From CAYVAR01 sp964449675 (lineage in GTDB: Bacteria > Patescibacteriota > Microgenomatia > UBA10105 > UBA927), in assembly GCA_964449675.1 (NCBI GenBank), contig CAYVAR010000007.1, forward strand, positions 1-47,162: 47,162 nt of DNA. Reading direction: 5' to 3'. A program made the translations under genes and the position numbers. The notes beneath the pieces were generated by a model, which saw only the letters and a list, made by a program, of their open reading frames with translations, ran no database searches and was not told the DNA's origin. This document shows, one piece after another, positions 8,075-15,691 of this stretch. Within the stretch, counting starts at the first letter, position 1, and each line of letters begins with the position of its first letter.

Positions 8075-9052
8075 TTAGTTTATGACAGTTACAGATACTG
8101 GAATCTGTTTTTCTGCACCAGAAGTATCATCGCGAAATATTCCTGTGCCTGTATATGTTCCTGGAGCAGTATTGATGACGTTTATTGATTGTGTATAGGT
8201 ATTTCCTGAGCTTATACCGCCGGAGCTCATACCCCAATTGATACCTGGACCTTTGGAAGTCGGATAGCCGGGAAAAGAAAATGATGTTGATCCCGTTGAG
8301 GTAAAGGTAAATACGTTGACAGATGGTCCATTATTTTTTGCTGTTATATTGACAGAATCAGCTGAAAACGTAAACCCCATGGCGCTTGCCGGTGGATCTA
8401 TGACCGTTACAGTAAAGGTAACGAAATGTTCGTCGTTGCCAGGATTATAAAAGAGTATTTTTCCTTGTCCTGTATACGTACCCGTGGGAACATTAGAAGT
8501 AACGCTCAATTCAACCTGCGTTGTTTGTCCAGTAGTCATGCCACCAGATGATGGATTCCAGTTAATTCCTGGCCCGTACGAGGTGGGATATCCAAAAAGT
8601 GAAAAACCACCAGCACCAGTAGAGGTGAAAGAAAAGACATTTTGCTTTGTTTCTCCTCTATTCATCGTGATGGTGACTGAATTTGTACTTACGGAGCCAC
8701 CAGTTGTTTTTTGTGTTGGTGTGGCTGTTGGCTGATTGGGTAAAGGAGTAACAGTAGGGTTTGCGCTTGTTGTTTGGGTTGGGACTGTTGGGGATGAACT
8801 ACCGGTGGTTGTATTTGTCTGACTAACGGTTGGGCTCGGTGTCGGGGTTGTTTTCGCATAGGTTTGTACCGCATATTGGCTAATCGTTGGGCTAATCGAG
8901 CCTGATGGACTTGATTCTGGTAATTGATTTTCAGTTGATTCTGTTTGAGAAGTACTTGGTTAGGTAAAGCTAGGTATGGTGAAAAAAAGCATGATGAGTG
9001 CAAAAAGAGGGTTGAGTGAAGAGACAGGAAATAATACTATTTGCAGCCACAT
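8075..9052 (-). pseudogene. Secreted repeat-domain surface protein, interrupted by TAA
   Basis: The intact part (196 residues from ATG 8665) has two Ig/BACON-like repeats of about 95 residues, each with the motif GYPTS.GPGINW and an SSGG turn. The same frame continues upstream without stops through a Ser/Thr/Pro/Gln-rich linker to a TAA at 8962-8960, and then on to ATG 9052. The 30 codons before the TAA encode a hydrophobic stretch (LFALIMLFFTIPSF) typical of a signal peptide. I therefore see one exported, linker-plus-repeats surface protein broken by a single nonsense codon, or by a sequencing error. Without the signal peptide the remaining frame could not be exported. Confidence 0.65.
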
Positions 9053-9104
9053 ATAAGTACGATGGTATATACTATAAGACAAATAAAGTCAAGATATTAT
9101 ACCG

Positions 9105-9167
9105 ACGGATGAAGAAAGGGACATGACAGTGGTGAGCGATGGAAAAGAATGGATGGTCAAAAAATAG
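9105..9167 (+). pseudogene. Relic of a comEC tail
   Basis: This stretch encodes TDEERDMTVVSDGKEWMVKK and a TAG stop. It closely matches the last residues of the ComEC beta-lactamase protein (TDEEGDIEVVSDGRSWTVQ, ending at 8068). Nothing upstream of it is coding in frame. It is a diverged second copy of the gene end, now separated from comEC by the surface protein gene. Confidence 0.7.
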
Positions 9168-9238
9168 CCACAAAGACTGCTAATAAATTGACGACCGGCG
9201 GTTTAGTTGACAGTGTTCAATACTGACATAATACAATC

Positions 9239-10084
9239 TTACTTTGGTGAGTCATCTTTATTCGAAAACAGCATGGGAGAGGAGAGTATTCCTTTTGCTA
9301 CTAATGATCTTTTTATATCTACAACTGATTCGATGCCCTCTTTGAGAACAAGCATAGCTTGATACGCCTTCTCGCTCCTCTCACTGTAGACACGGGCAAC
9401 CTCACTGGGATGTACATTTGCCATTGCAAGCATGATTCCTGATGCATGATTTCGAAGCGAGAACAAGGCAAACGTCGTGCTTCCCTGAAATAATCTGAAA
9501 CCCTGATGTAATCGGGGCGCTAAGGCATTTAAATAGTCAGCGTCTCTTGAAGAATCTTTTATGCCCCATATTTGAGGATCTGTGCGGACTTTATCGATGT
9601 CACTAAGTAGTATAAAGCGATGACCATGGATTGGAGGATTGTTATAAAGGAGTATGGGAAGGGTGGTGCTTTCTTTTAGCTGGGCGATCTGTGACAAAGG
9701 GTCACTATCTCCATACATCGGAGCTATGACAATTGCATCTGCACCATATTGCTCCGCATATTGAGCCAGCGCACACCGCTCATCAATCGTACGAGCGGAT
9801 ACCCCCACAAGGACTGGAACTTTATGGTCAACTGCACGAGTAGTTGCAGCAATGACTTCCTTTTTTTGATCCAAAGAAAGATATGGAAATTCTCCCGTTG
9901 TACCGAGGATAAAAATACCGTTACTTCCTCCGGAGATAAGATGATCTACGAGTGATACGATACTATCGGTATCAACTGCAATTTGACCGTCTCGTTTACA
10001 TGCAGGGGTCACCATCGGGACGATGGAGCCGTAGATTTCAATTGGTAATCTCCGTTCAACTGCTGATTCTGGCGCCGGGGACAT
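9239..10084 (-). CDS. DapA-family aldolase/lyase
   Basis: A 281-residue TIM-barrel class I aldolase of the dihydrodipicolinate synthase / N-acetylneuraminate lyase family. Visible family features are GTTGEF (about residues 61-66), the catalytic Tyr in LYNNP (about 147), and the Schiff-base Lys in WGIKDSS (about 176). Which aldehyde and keto-acid it uses cannot be told from the sequence; 4-hydroxy-tetrahydrodipicolinate synthase, sialic acid lyase and KDG aldolase are all possible. No other lysine-pathway gene is nearby. It has its own near-leaderless promoter and sits at the scaffold gap. Confidence 0.85.
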   Translation of the reverse strand: MSPAPESAVERRLPIEIYGSIVPMVTPACKRDGQIAVDTDSIVSLVDHLISGGSNGIFILGTTGEFPYLSLDQKKEVIAATTRAVDHKVPVLVGVSARTIDERCALAQYAEQYGADAIVIAPMYGDSDPLSQIAQLKESTTLPILLYNNPPIHGHRFILLSDIDKVRTDPQIWGIKDSSRDADYLNALAPRLHQGFRLFQGSTTFALFSLRNHASGIMLAMANVHPSEVARVYSERSEKAYQAMLVLKEGIESVVDIKRSLVAKGILSSPMLFSNKDDSPK

Positions 10085-10093
10085 AGTTGGCAG

Positions 10094-10122
10094 ATTATAG
10101 TGGTACGAATAGAGGGAGTCAA
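10094..10122 (-). promoter_or_regulatory. Promoter of the DapA-family gene
   Basis: Minus strand TTGACT (10122-10117), 17-bp spacer, TATAAT (10099-10094). The ATG at 10084 begins 9 nt after the -10 box, so the mRNA should be nearly leaderless. Confidence 0.75.
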
Positions 10123-10129
10123 ATGAAGC

Positions 10130-10229
10130 NNNNNNNNNNNNNNNNNNNNNNNNNNNNNNNNNNNNNNNNNNNNNNNNNNNNNNNNNNNNNNNNNNNNNNN
10201 NNNNNNNNNNNNNNNNNNNNNNNNNNNNN
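10130..10229. other. Scaffold gap of 100 Ns
   Basis: Exactly 100 ambiguous bases, probably a default spacer, so the true distance between the two sides is unknown. Confidence 0.98.
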
Positions 10230-10299
10230 AGATAATTTATAATACATTATATTTTTACTCTTGATAACTCATCTGTTTGGACCTCTTTCCCTTCTTAGG

Positions 10300-10567
10300 G
10301 AACGAGGCTTAAGCAGAGGAGAAAAGGAAAAAGTTAATAGGCGTTGATGGTGTCGAGCACCGGAGCTAGGTTTCTGAAGAAAGGAATCCTTAAGCAAATG
10401 CTTTCGGAGGACAAGTAGGAAACAATAAATGAGGAAAACGCTTCCTTCCGTCAAGGCTGATACGGGGGATTTTTTAGAGCGTTTTTAAACAAGGGTGGCA
10501 CCGTGCTTACTTAGAAGCGCCCCTTCAACTTCTGATCGTAAAGATTGGAACTTGGAGGGGCGTTTTT
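10300..10567 (+). promoter_or_regulatory. T-box leader with terminator
   Basis: The T-box motif AAGGGTGGCACCGTG is at 10491-10505. The terminator CGCCCCTTCAA (10518-10528) / TTGGAGGGGCG (10552-10562) is followed by five Ts. The AAGGG of the T-box can pair with the CCCTT of the terminator's 5' arm, giving the expected antiterminator. A stem I candidate is closed by GCTTAAG (about 10307) and CTTAAGC (about 10389-10395) and contains a GATGGTG element. T-boxes sense uncharged tRNA and control synthetase or amino-acid genes, but no such gene follows. The specifier codon could not be assigned. Confidence 0.75.
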
Positions 10568-10650
10568 AGTGCGACTAGATGAGTCTTGCGAATCGTAGTC
10601 GCACTTATGGTGAGCGAAGCGAATCCATTTGTGCATTGTCACTTATGGTG
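10568..10650. repeat. Palindromic repeat, copy 1
   Basis: AGTGCGACT (10568-10576) and AGTCGCACT (10597-10605) form a stem, followed by TATGGTGAGCGAAGCGAATC and an ATTTGTGC end. The reverse complement of this unit recurs at about 40275-40361. It occupies the place where the T-box-controlled gene would be expected. Confidence 0.6.
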
Positions 10651-10829
10651 AACTTGACGAACCATAGCGCCCATAAAATAAGGCAAAACTCGCACTGCAG
10701 AAACAATCCGGGCGGATTGAAAACGTCAATTGTGCACGTATGCGCACAAACGACGGCGTACTTGTTTTGCCTCACGCGGACTATAGCACATTAAAAGGCG
10801 GAAATCACACTCACAAAGGAGAAAATTCA
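10651..10829. other. Leader region of the zinc-ribbon gene pair
   Basis: About 180 non-coding bases containing an ATCC/GGAT hairpin near 10708 and a GTGCACGTATGCGCAC near-palindrome near 10734. The AAAGGAG ribosome binding site of the next gene lies at its end. Confidence 0.4.
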
Positions 10830-11126
10830 ATGGCTACGATCAAGAGGAGACAGCAGAACGGGGTAATTGAGGTGGAGATTGAGTGCGGAGAGGCTTGCCC
10901 GGTATGCCGCAGGGTTCCAGGCAAATCGGGAGAGCACCCCAACTGGTGTCCAGTCTGCAAGGGACCGGATAAGATTCATAATGTCCGGTACTTGTGGACC
11001 TGCGAAGTCAGCGAGTATCAAAAACCGTACTGGATTTCTGGATGTAGAGTAACGGGCGAAAGGAAGTCCACTCGAACAACCTTGGCTCCCAGTCGGCACA
11101 AGCCCCGCTGGCCAAGCCATAACTGA
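10830..11126 (+). CDS. Small zinc-ribbon protein of unknown function
   Basis: A 98-residue protein beginning MATIKRRQQNGVIEVEIECG, with ATG at 10830 after an AAAGGAG ribosome binding site. Two CPVC pairs about 19 residues apart (CPVCRRVPGKS ... NWCPVCKG) form a likely zinc ribbon. The C-terminal 25 residues are basic. It is followed 20 bp later by a second cysteine-containing gene, and both end at a shared terminator (11554-11602), so they form an operon. The base composition looks richer in G+C than the flanking genes and the genes have classical ribosome binding sites, unlike most neighbours. Function unknown; a nucleic-acid-binding role is possible. Confidence 0.7.
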   Translation: MATIKRRQQNGVIEVEIECGEACPVCRRVPGKSGEHPNWCPVCKGPDKIHNVRYLWTCEVSEYQKPYWISGCRVTGERKSTRTTLAPSRHKPRWPSHN

Positions 11127-11146
11127 AGAAGCGAAAGGAAAAACCC

Positions 11147-11530
11147 ATGGACCAACTAACGTGTCTCAATTGCGGCGAGTCAATCCCATATGAACATAGT
11201 GAGTATCATCCCGATGGGATTGGTTACAGTCGTCAAACGACTCACTTTCCCTACTGCGACAAGCGGGAATGCTATCAGGCCCGCCGGGACGCGATTAACG
11301 CTCATGTCAAAGCAATACATGACAAAGAGCATCAAAAGCGGGAAGATCGAGAACGCGAACATCAAACGTGGTTGGCCACGTTATCTCCGAAAGAGCTCTC
11401 CGACTACTTGCTCTGGGAAAGCCAACAGTCAAGGATCCAAAGCCTGGAGGACCAAGTAAGAGAACTTCGGCTCCGCGCCTCTTACGACGGACGGCCGATC
11501 CGGAGTCGGGAAGGGAGCTATCGCAACTAA
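11147..11530 (+). CDS. Zinc-finger plus coiled-coil protein of unknown function
   Basis: A 127-residue protein. The N-terminus holds a CLNC pair (residues 5-8) and a later CDKREC pair (about 37-42), a likely zinc finger. From about residue 55 the sequence is highly charged (HDKEHQKREDREREHQ) and probably helical or coiled. The start at 11147 is preceded by GAAAGG. It lies 20 bp after the CPVC zinc-ribbon gene and before a strong terminator, so the two genes are one transcription unit. I recognise no family. Confidence 0.7.
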   Translation: MDQLTCLNCGESIPYEHSEYHPDGIGYSRQTTHFPYCDKRECYQARRDAINAHVKAIHDKEHQKREDREREHQTWLATLSPKELSDYLLWESQQSRIQSLEDQVRELRLRASYDGRPIRSREGSYRN

Positions 11531-11553
11531 CAACAAGATTCCGCGTCGTTTAG

Positions 11554-11602
11554 CCTGATAGGGCGGGTTGTCCGCCTTCAATTCGTCCTATCAGGTATTT
11601 TT
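11554..11602 (+). terminator. Rho-independent terminator
   Basis: CCTGATAGG (11554-11562) pairs with CCTATCAGG (11587-11595), with an inner GGCGG/CCGCC hairpin, followed by TATTTTT. It closes the two-gene zinc-finger operon. Confidence 0.85.
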
Positions 11603-11637
11603 AAGAATTAATCATAGAGCTATATGATTATTTTTGC

Positions 11638-11643
11638 TATGAT
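11638..11643 (+). promoter_or_regulatory. -10 box of the NYN gene
   Basis: TATGAT, 9 nt before ATG 11653, suggesting a nearly leaderless transcript. Confidence 0.45.
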
Positions 11644-11652
11644 GGACGCAGT

Positions 11653-12156
11653 ATGAAAAAGAAAGAAAAAGGTAATTTTGCATTCATAGATAGTCAGAAC
11701 TTAAACCTGGGTATCAAAGATCAGAGGTGGCGGTTGGATTTTGGGCGGTTCCGCGTGTATCTCAAAGATAAATATCATGTAGAGAAAGCATTTTTGTTTA
11801 TCGGGTACCTATTGGGTAACGAATCCCTCTATACCGAACTTCAAAAAGCCGGCTACATCGTCATATTTAAACCAACACTGACGATCAAAAAGGGGCGTAC
11901 GCTGGTGGTGAAAGGAAATGTTGACGCAGAACTTGTCCTTCATACGATGATTGAATTTCCCCTCTACGATAAGGCCGTCATCGTTACCGGGGATGGAGAC
12001 TTTCATTGTTTGGTAGAATACTTAGTCGGAAAGAAGAAGCTCGCCCGGCTTTTGGTGCCGAATAGAAAGAAATACTCACGATTACTGTGGGAGTTTCAAC
12101 CCTTTATTGATTATCTGGGACATTTGCGTGAGAAACTTGGGATCAAAACCCAATAA
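11653..12156 (+). CDS. NYN-domain (LabA/DUF88-like) putative ribonuclease
   Basis: A 167-residue PIN-like NYN protein. It shows the typical acidic active-site pattern: AFIDSQNLNLGI at residues 9-20 (first Asp), GNVDAELVLHTM (second Asp, about residue 96), and VIVTGDGDFHCLVEYLVGKK (third and fourth Asp, about 115). These residues usually bind metal for RNA cleavage. Length is typical of the single-domain form common in CPR genomes. No partner gene is adjacent, and the RNA target is unknown. Confidence 0.85.
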   Translation: MKKKEKGNFAFIDSQNLNLGIKDQRWRLDFGRFRVYLKDKYHVEKAFLFIGYLLGNESLYTELQKAGYIVIFKPTLTIKKGRTLVVKGNVDAELVLHTMIEFPLYDKAVIVTGDGDFHCLVEYLVGKKKLARLLVPNRKKYSRLLWEFQPFIDYLGHLREKLGIKTQ

Positions 12157-12160
12157 AAAA

Positions 12161-12204
12161 AAGGGGTGTCGCTTGGCGGACGAACCGCCAAGACTTTTCC
12201 CCTT
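12161..12204. terminator. Strong nested hairpin between NYN gene and argS
   Basis: AAGGGG and CTTGGCGG (12161-12166, 12172-12179) pair with CCGCCAAG (12185-12192) and CCCCTT (12199-12204). The run of As before it makes a terminator with eight Ts on the minus strand. On the plus strand it is a hairpin without a T run, so its role between these two plus-strand genes is unclear. Confidence 0.55.
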
Positions 12205-12252
12205 CGTGATAACGATACTGTATCAAGAACGTAAAGGGAAGTCAAGGGGCGT

Positions 12253-14466
12253 ATGAAAGATAAGATAGCTAAGCTCATAACGAACATTCTTGTGGAGATG
12301 GGAATACCGGACGTTGTATCGGAAGTTGAAGTACCGGAGGATGCCTCTCACGGGGACTACACCACGAATGTCGCAATGAGAATTGCGACAAGTTCAAAGT
12401 TCAAAGTTCAAAGTTCAAAGTGGAAGTCTCCTATGGAGTTTGCACTATCGGTCAAAGAAAGAATTCAGAATTTAAAATTAAGAATTAAGAATGAAGGAGG
12501 GGATCATAATATATATCAAAAAGATCAAAAGGTATCACGTAAGGAGTCATTGAATCAAATATTACAGGCCATTGATAGAGTAGAAGTAGCACCTCCGGGG
12601 TTTATAAACTTCTTTTTGACCGAAGCTAGTCTTATCAATCAAATAGACGAAGTGCTAAAGGAGAAAGAGACCTTTGGGACGAGTAAAACGCGAGATTCGG
12701 GATTCGAGAATAGAGAATCGAAAAACGAGCTTCAAAAATCGGAATCAGTGTCTCGAAACTCGAAACTCGAAACTCGAAACTCGAAAAAGATCATGGTCGA
12801 ATTTGCTCACCCCAACACCCACAAAGCCTTTCATATCGGCCACCTTCGCAATATCACAACCGGTGAAAGCATCATAAGGCTCCTTGAGTCGCAAGGATAT
12901 GAGGTTATTCGCGCCAATTATCAGGGAGACGTGGGTATGCACATTGCAAAAGCGCTCTACGCGCTTTTGCGACTTTCACCATATAAAGACGATGTTATGA
13001 AGCACCTGGAAGGTGACAGGCAAGCGAAAGCGCGCCATGGCTCCTTCCAGGTGAGTCAGGAAAAAGCCCGTGACCGCGTCGATTTTCTCGGCAAAGCGTA
13101 TGCTGCAGGGAGTAAGACATTTGAGGATGATCCGAAAGCGGTAGAGGAGATCAAAGACATTAACTATCTCATATATGCAGCGGTTCAACGCTTCAACAAG
13201 GAGCGAGGCATTAAGCCAAGTTCCACAGATTATATGCAGTTTGTCAAAGGGAGGAGTGTTGAAGTTGACCGTGTGTATGAACTTTGGAAAGAAACAAGGG
13301 GCTGGAGCCTTGATTACTTTGAAAATATCTACAAGCGCGTTGGAAGCCATTACGACCGGCTCTATTTTGAAAGCGAATGCCTGGAAGGAGTTGACCTTGC
13401 CAAAGAGGCGGTGAAAGGTGGAGTACTTAAGGAAAGTGACGGCGCCATCATATTCGACGGAAAACCTTATGGACTCGATACGCGGGTGTTCGTCAATAGC
13501 TTGGGCCTACCGACATATGAAGGAAAAGAGCTTGCCCTTTCTACAAAAGAAATGAGCGAATTTGGCAAGTTGGATCGCCTTATTCACGTCGTCGGACCAG
13601 AGCAAGCAAGTTTTTTTAAAACGACGTTTAAAGCCGAAGAATTACTTGGGATTGTTGGGCCCAATGTGCAACACCATCTTATCTATGGGTGGGTGAAGCT
13701 CAAGCACGGGAAAATGAGTAGTAGAAGTGGCAATGTCGTTTTAGGTGAATGGCTTTTGGATGAAGCAAAGAAATCAATCTATAAAATACTAGAAAGAAGT
13801 GAATCAGAAAGTAGCGATTCGGCTCTTCACCCTCCAGGTGAAAGACGTTCGCACCTGGAAGGTGGGGAGAAAGGTGGGGAGAAAAATAAAGAGGAAATTG
13901 CCGAAAAAGCAGCAGTTGCTGCAGTCAAATATGCGTTTCTCAAAGTTGGGACGACCAGTGAAATTGCTTTTGATCTGAAAGAGTCAGTCAACTTTCAAGG
14001 TGACTCCGGTCCGTATTTGCAATACACATACGCAAGAGCGCGCAGCGTCTTGCGTAAAGCTCAAAGCTCAAAGCTCAAAGCTCAAATCGATTGGTCATTG
14101 GTCATTGGTCATTGGTCATTAAACGTCGAGGAGCGCTCGCTCGCTCGGCTTATCCTTTATTTTCCCGACGTTGTTGCCGCTGCCGCAGAAAGTTTTAGCC
14201 CCAATACGCTTTGTACCTACCTCTTCGAGCTCGCTCAGGCGTTTAATCTGTTTTACGCCAAACACTCAATATTGGGAGGGTCAGAAGTGCAGAGTGTAAA
14301 GGGTAAAGTGAAAAACAAAAAGCAAGATGCCCGTGATTCAACCACTGAGCACTCCTCACTTTCCACTCCTGACTCTTCTTTTCGCCTCGCTATGACAAGC
14401 GCCGTCGCCCAGGTCCTCAAAAACGGCCTGTTTTTATTAAGCATTGAGACTCTTGAGCACATGTAG
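12253..14466 (+). CDS. argS: Arginyl-tRNA synthetase with in-frame repeat insertions
   Basis: Charges tRNA-Arg in the cytoplasm. It has the N-terminal add-1 domain (SHGDYTTNVAMRIA), the HIGH motif in FAHPNTHKAFHIGHLRN, the KMSSRSGN form of KMSKS, and the DALR-type C-terminal anticodon-binding domain (SGPYLQYTYARARSVL ... LCTYLFELAQAFNLFY). At 737 residues it is about 150-180 longer than usual. The excess is in low-complexity insertions near residues 46-57, 70-97, 137-177, 250-267, 523-545, 601-620 and 676-715. They are made of 7-base tandem repeats or palindromes, all in frame and outside the catalytic motifs. The gene follows the NYN gene by 96 bp. Confidence 0.93.
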   Translation: MKDKIAKLITNILVEMGIPDVVSEVEVPEDASHGDYTTNVAMRIATSSKFKVQSSKWKSPMEFALSVKERIQNLKLRIKNEGGDHNIYQKDQKVSRKESLNQILQAIDRVEVAPPGFINFFLTEASLINQIDEVLKEKETFGTSKTRDSGFENRESKNELQKSESVSRNSKLETRNSKKIMVEFAHPNTHKAFHIGHLRNITTGESIIRLLESQGYEVIRANYQGDVGMHIAKALYALLRLSPYKDDVMKHLEGDRQAKARHGSFQVSQEKARDRVDFLGKAYAAGSKTFEDDPKAVEEIKDINYLIYAAVQRFNKERGIKPSSTDYMQFVKGRSVEVDRVYELWKETRGWSLDYFENIYKRVGSHYDRLYFESECLEGVDLAKEAVKGGVLKESDGAIIFDGKPYGLDTRVFVNSLGLPTYEGKELALSTKEMSEFGKLDRLIHVVGPEQASFFKTTFKAEELLGIVGPNVQHHLIYGWVKLKHGKMSSRSGNVVLGEWLLDEAKKSIYKILERSESESSDSALHPPGERRSHLEGGEKGGEKNKEEIAEKAAVAAVKYAFLKVGTTSEIAFDLKESVNFQGDSGPYLQYTYARARSVLRKAQSSKLKAQIDWSLVIGHWSLNVEERSLARLILYFPDVVAAAAESFSPNTLCTYLFELAQAFNLFYAKHSILGGSEVQSVKGKVKNKKQDARDSTTEHSSLSTPDSSFRLAMTSAVAQVLKNGLFLLSIETLEHM
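12388..12498. repeat. Heptamer arrays in the argS N-terminal domain
   Basis: AGTTCAA is repeated about four times (12389-12420), and AATTAAG-type 7-mers follow at 12463-12495. A GTCGCAAT/ATTGCGAC palindrome directly precedes the first array. Confidence 0.75.
12689..12788. repeat. Heptamer array before the argS HIGH motif
   Basis: GATTCGG/GAATCGA-type units grade into CGAAACT repeated three times plus a partial unit (12753-12786). It encodes about 33 Ser/Arg/Glu/Asn-rich residues immediately before the catalytic domain begins (KKIMVEFAHPN). Confidence 0.78.
13003..13053. repeat. CACCTGGAAGG palindrome inside argS
   Basis: CACCTGGAAGG (13003-13013) pairs with CCTTCCAGGTG (13043-13053). The same core recurs at 13828-13864 in the same gene. 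Confidence 0.7.
13828..13864. repeat. Second CACCTGGAAGG-type palindrome in argS
   Basis: CACCCTCCAGGTG (13828-13840) pairs, with one mismatch, with CACCTGGAAGGTG (13852-13864). It lies just after the KMSKS region. Confidence 0.7.
14057..14121. repeat. Two fused heptamer arrays in argS
   Basis: CTCAAAG (four copies) runs into TCATTGG (about four copies). It encodes SSKLKAQIDWSLVIGHWSL inside the anticodon-binding domain. The TCATTGG unit resembles the short tandemly repeated heptamers described in filamentous cyanobacteria. Confidence 0.82.
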
Positions 14467-14475
14467 CACTTATAT

Positions 14476-15186
14476 ATGGACGAACGGGGAAGTGTCCCAA
14501 GCACAGCTAGAGGTGAAAATATACATTGGCGAAGGTTACCCCGCGTCGCAGGACTTCTTCTTACTGCTTCACTACTGGCCCTCCTTGGTGGTCGTGATGA
14601 GCAGTCGGTTCGCCCGATTGGTATTTCTGTGATACCTGGTGGAGTATCAGAATTCTCCGAGGCAGCGGAGCAAGTGGTGCTTCCCACCCAAGTACCAAAG
14701 GATATCATCGCGTCGTACCAAAGTATCCAAGATTTACCAGTGTCTCCGGTAACGCTTTTTCAGCGGTCGATAGATCCTATGCTTGCCCCTTCTGTCCGTT
14801 CGGGAGCCACTACTTATGAGTTTGATACCATCGACACCCAGCTAGGCTCTTCTCTAGCATATTTCTACGGTCAACATCCCGGCAATAAAGCAGGATATCA
14901 AACGTATGGTCATGCGATCGCAGGAGGCATCAAGTCGGTTCTTCCTATAGAACTATTGTCACAGATAGAAAGTAATTATTTTTCCAAGAATCCTGTCACG
15001 GTTACAGTGATTCACAATGTTCTAGTAGATGGAAAGAAAACAGACTATTATTTTATACGTACGGGCCGTATGAAGGCAGGGTATACATCGTGCCTTTTTT
15101 CAGATCCATGCGATTTGGACGAAGTTACCACTATTTTTCTTGATGACGTTGTTGACGCTGAAGTCATTTTCGTTACCCAGGAGTGA
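14476..15186 (+). CDS. Exported or membrane-anchored protein of unknown function
   Basis: A 236-residue protein starting at ATG 14476, 9 nt after the argS stop. A basic N-terminus is followed by one hydrophobic segment at about residues 24-40 (VAGLLLTASLLALLGG), so it is probably secreted or anchored with its bulk outside. The C-terminal part (from YEFDTIDTQLGSSLAYFYGQ) looks like a compact beta-rich domain with two Cys (SCLFSDPC) that could form a disulfide. I saw no catalytic motif. I considered a sortase because of the layout, but the TLxTC motif is missing. Confidence 0.6.
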   Translation: MDERGSVPSTARGENIHWRRLPRVAGLLLTASLLALLGGRDEQSVRPIGISVIPGGVSEFSEAAEQVVLPTQVPKDIIASYQSIQDLPVSPVTLFQRSIDPMLAPSVRSGATTYEFDTIDTQLGSSLAYFYGQHPGNKAGYQTYGHAIAGGIKSVLPIELLSQIESNYFSKNPVTVTVIHNVLVDGKKTDYYFIRTGRMKAGYTSCLFSDPCDLDEVTTIFLDDVVDAEVIFVTQE

Positions 15187-15283
15187 AGAACTTTAAGTTG
15201 GACTCTAGATTTACAAGGTATGGGATTATATCTATTGGGGATAGAAGTGCTGGAGCAGATGTAGGTGGATTTGGTTATCTCAT

Positions 15284-15485
15284 GTAACCATTCACGAGTT
15301 AGCAATATCACCGGTACATCCTGAATGGTTACCCGTGGTAACACGGACAAAAAAAACCACGTGGTGTATTTTGTCCGTGAGTGAACGTTGGTGGAGTCAG
15401 GGTATTAGACGCGCAGGGAGAGACTGTTTCTGCGCCGGCTGGCGGAGAAAACAATAAAAAGCTTTGTCAACTCGTGAATGGTTAC
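15284..15485. repeat. 17-bp perfect inverted repeat, 202-bp span
   Basis: GTAACCATTCACGAGTT (15284-15300) is the exact reverse complement of 15469-15485. A third partial copy (GAATGGTTAC) lies at about 15323-15332. The right arm lies inside a short relic reading frame. Confidence 0.75.
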
Positions 15486-15533
15486 TATGTAAGAGTTCAG
15501 TCTTCTGATAGAAATGTTACTGTTCGAGCGTAG
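15381..15533 (+). pseudogene. Possible relic gene tail of 50 codons
   Basis: Reading from GTG 15381 to TAG 15531-15533 gives a protein-like sequence (VRVLDAQGETVSAPAGGENN, then KKLCQLVNGYYVRVQSSDRN) with no start signal and a stop directly upstream. It looks like the C-terminal end of a lost gene, or a small unrecognised gene. Confidence 0.4.
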
Positions 15534-15636
15534 CGCTAGCGAAGTCGAGAACCTACCTGCCGGCAGGCAGGCCGGCATGGCTTCTCGACTCGGCTTTTAG
15601 CCTCGCTCGAAGAATAATCGTATCAGAAGTCTGAAC
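15495..15636. repeat. 142-bp nested palindrome (MITE-like)
   Basis: The outer arms GTTCAGTCTTCTGATA (15495-15510) and TATCAGAAGTCTGAAC (15621-15636) match with one mismatch. Inside them TTCGAGCG/CGCTCGAA (15523-15530, 15604-15611) and GTCGAGAA/TTCTCGAC (15544-15551, 15582-15589) pair, and CCTGCCGGCAGG (15556-15567) is a perfect palindrome at the centre. It contains no gene. Confidence 0.75.
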
Positions 15637-15691
15637 TATTACGTTACTATCTCATCAGTTGACAAATGTATGACAATGTGATACATATACT

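Noticed and set aside
12947..12971. GCAAAAGCGC/GCGCTTTTGC hairpin in argS
   Set aside because: It encodes a conserved part of ArgS (HIAKALYALL), so the symmetry may be a chance result of codon choice rather than an insertion.
14476..15186. Sortase call for the gene after argS
   Set aside because: It has an N-terminal anchor, but no TLxTC cysteine motif, catalytic His or Arg could be found.
15048..15350. Minus-strand open frame of 100 codons
   Set aside because: It is mostly antisense to the exported protein gene and ends in the inverted repeat.
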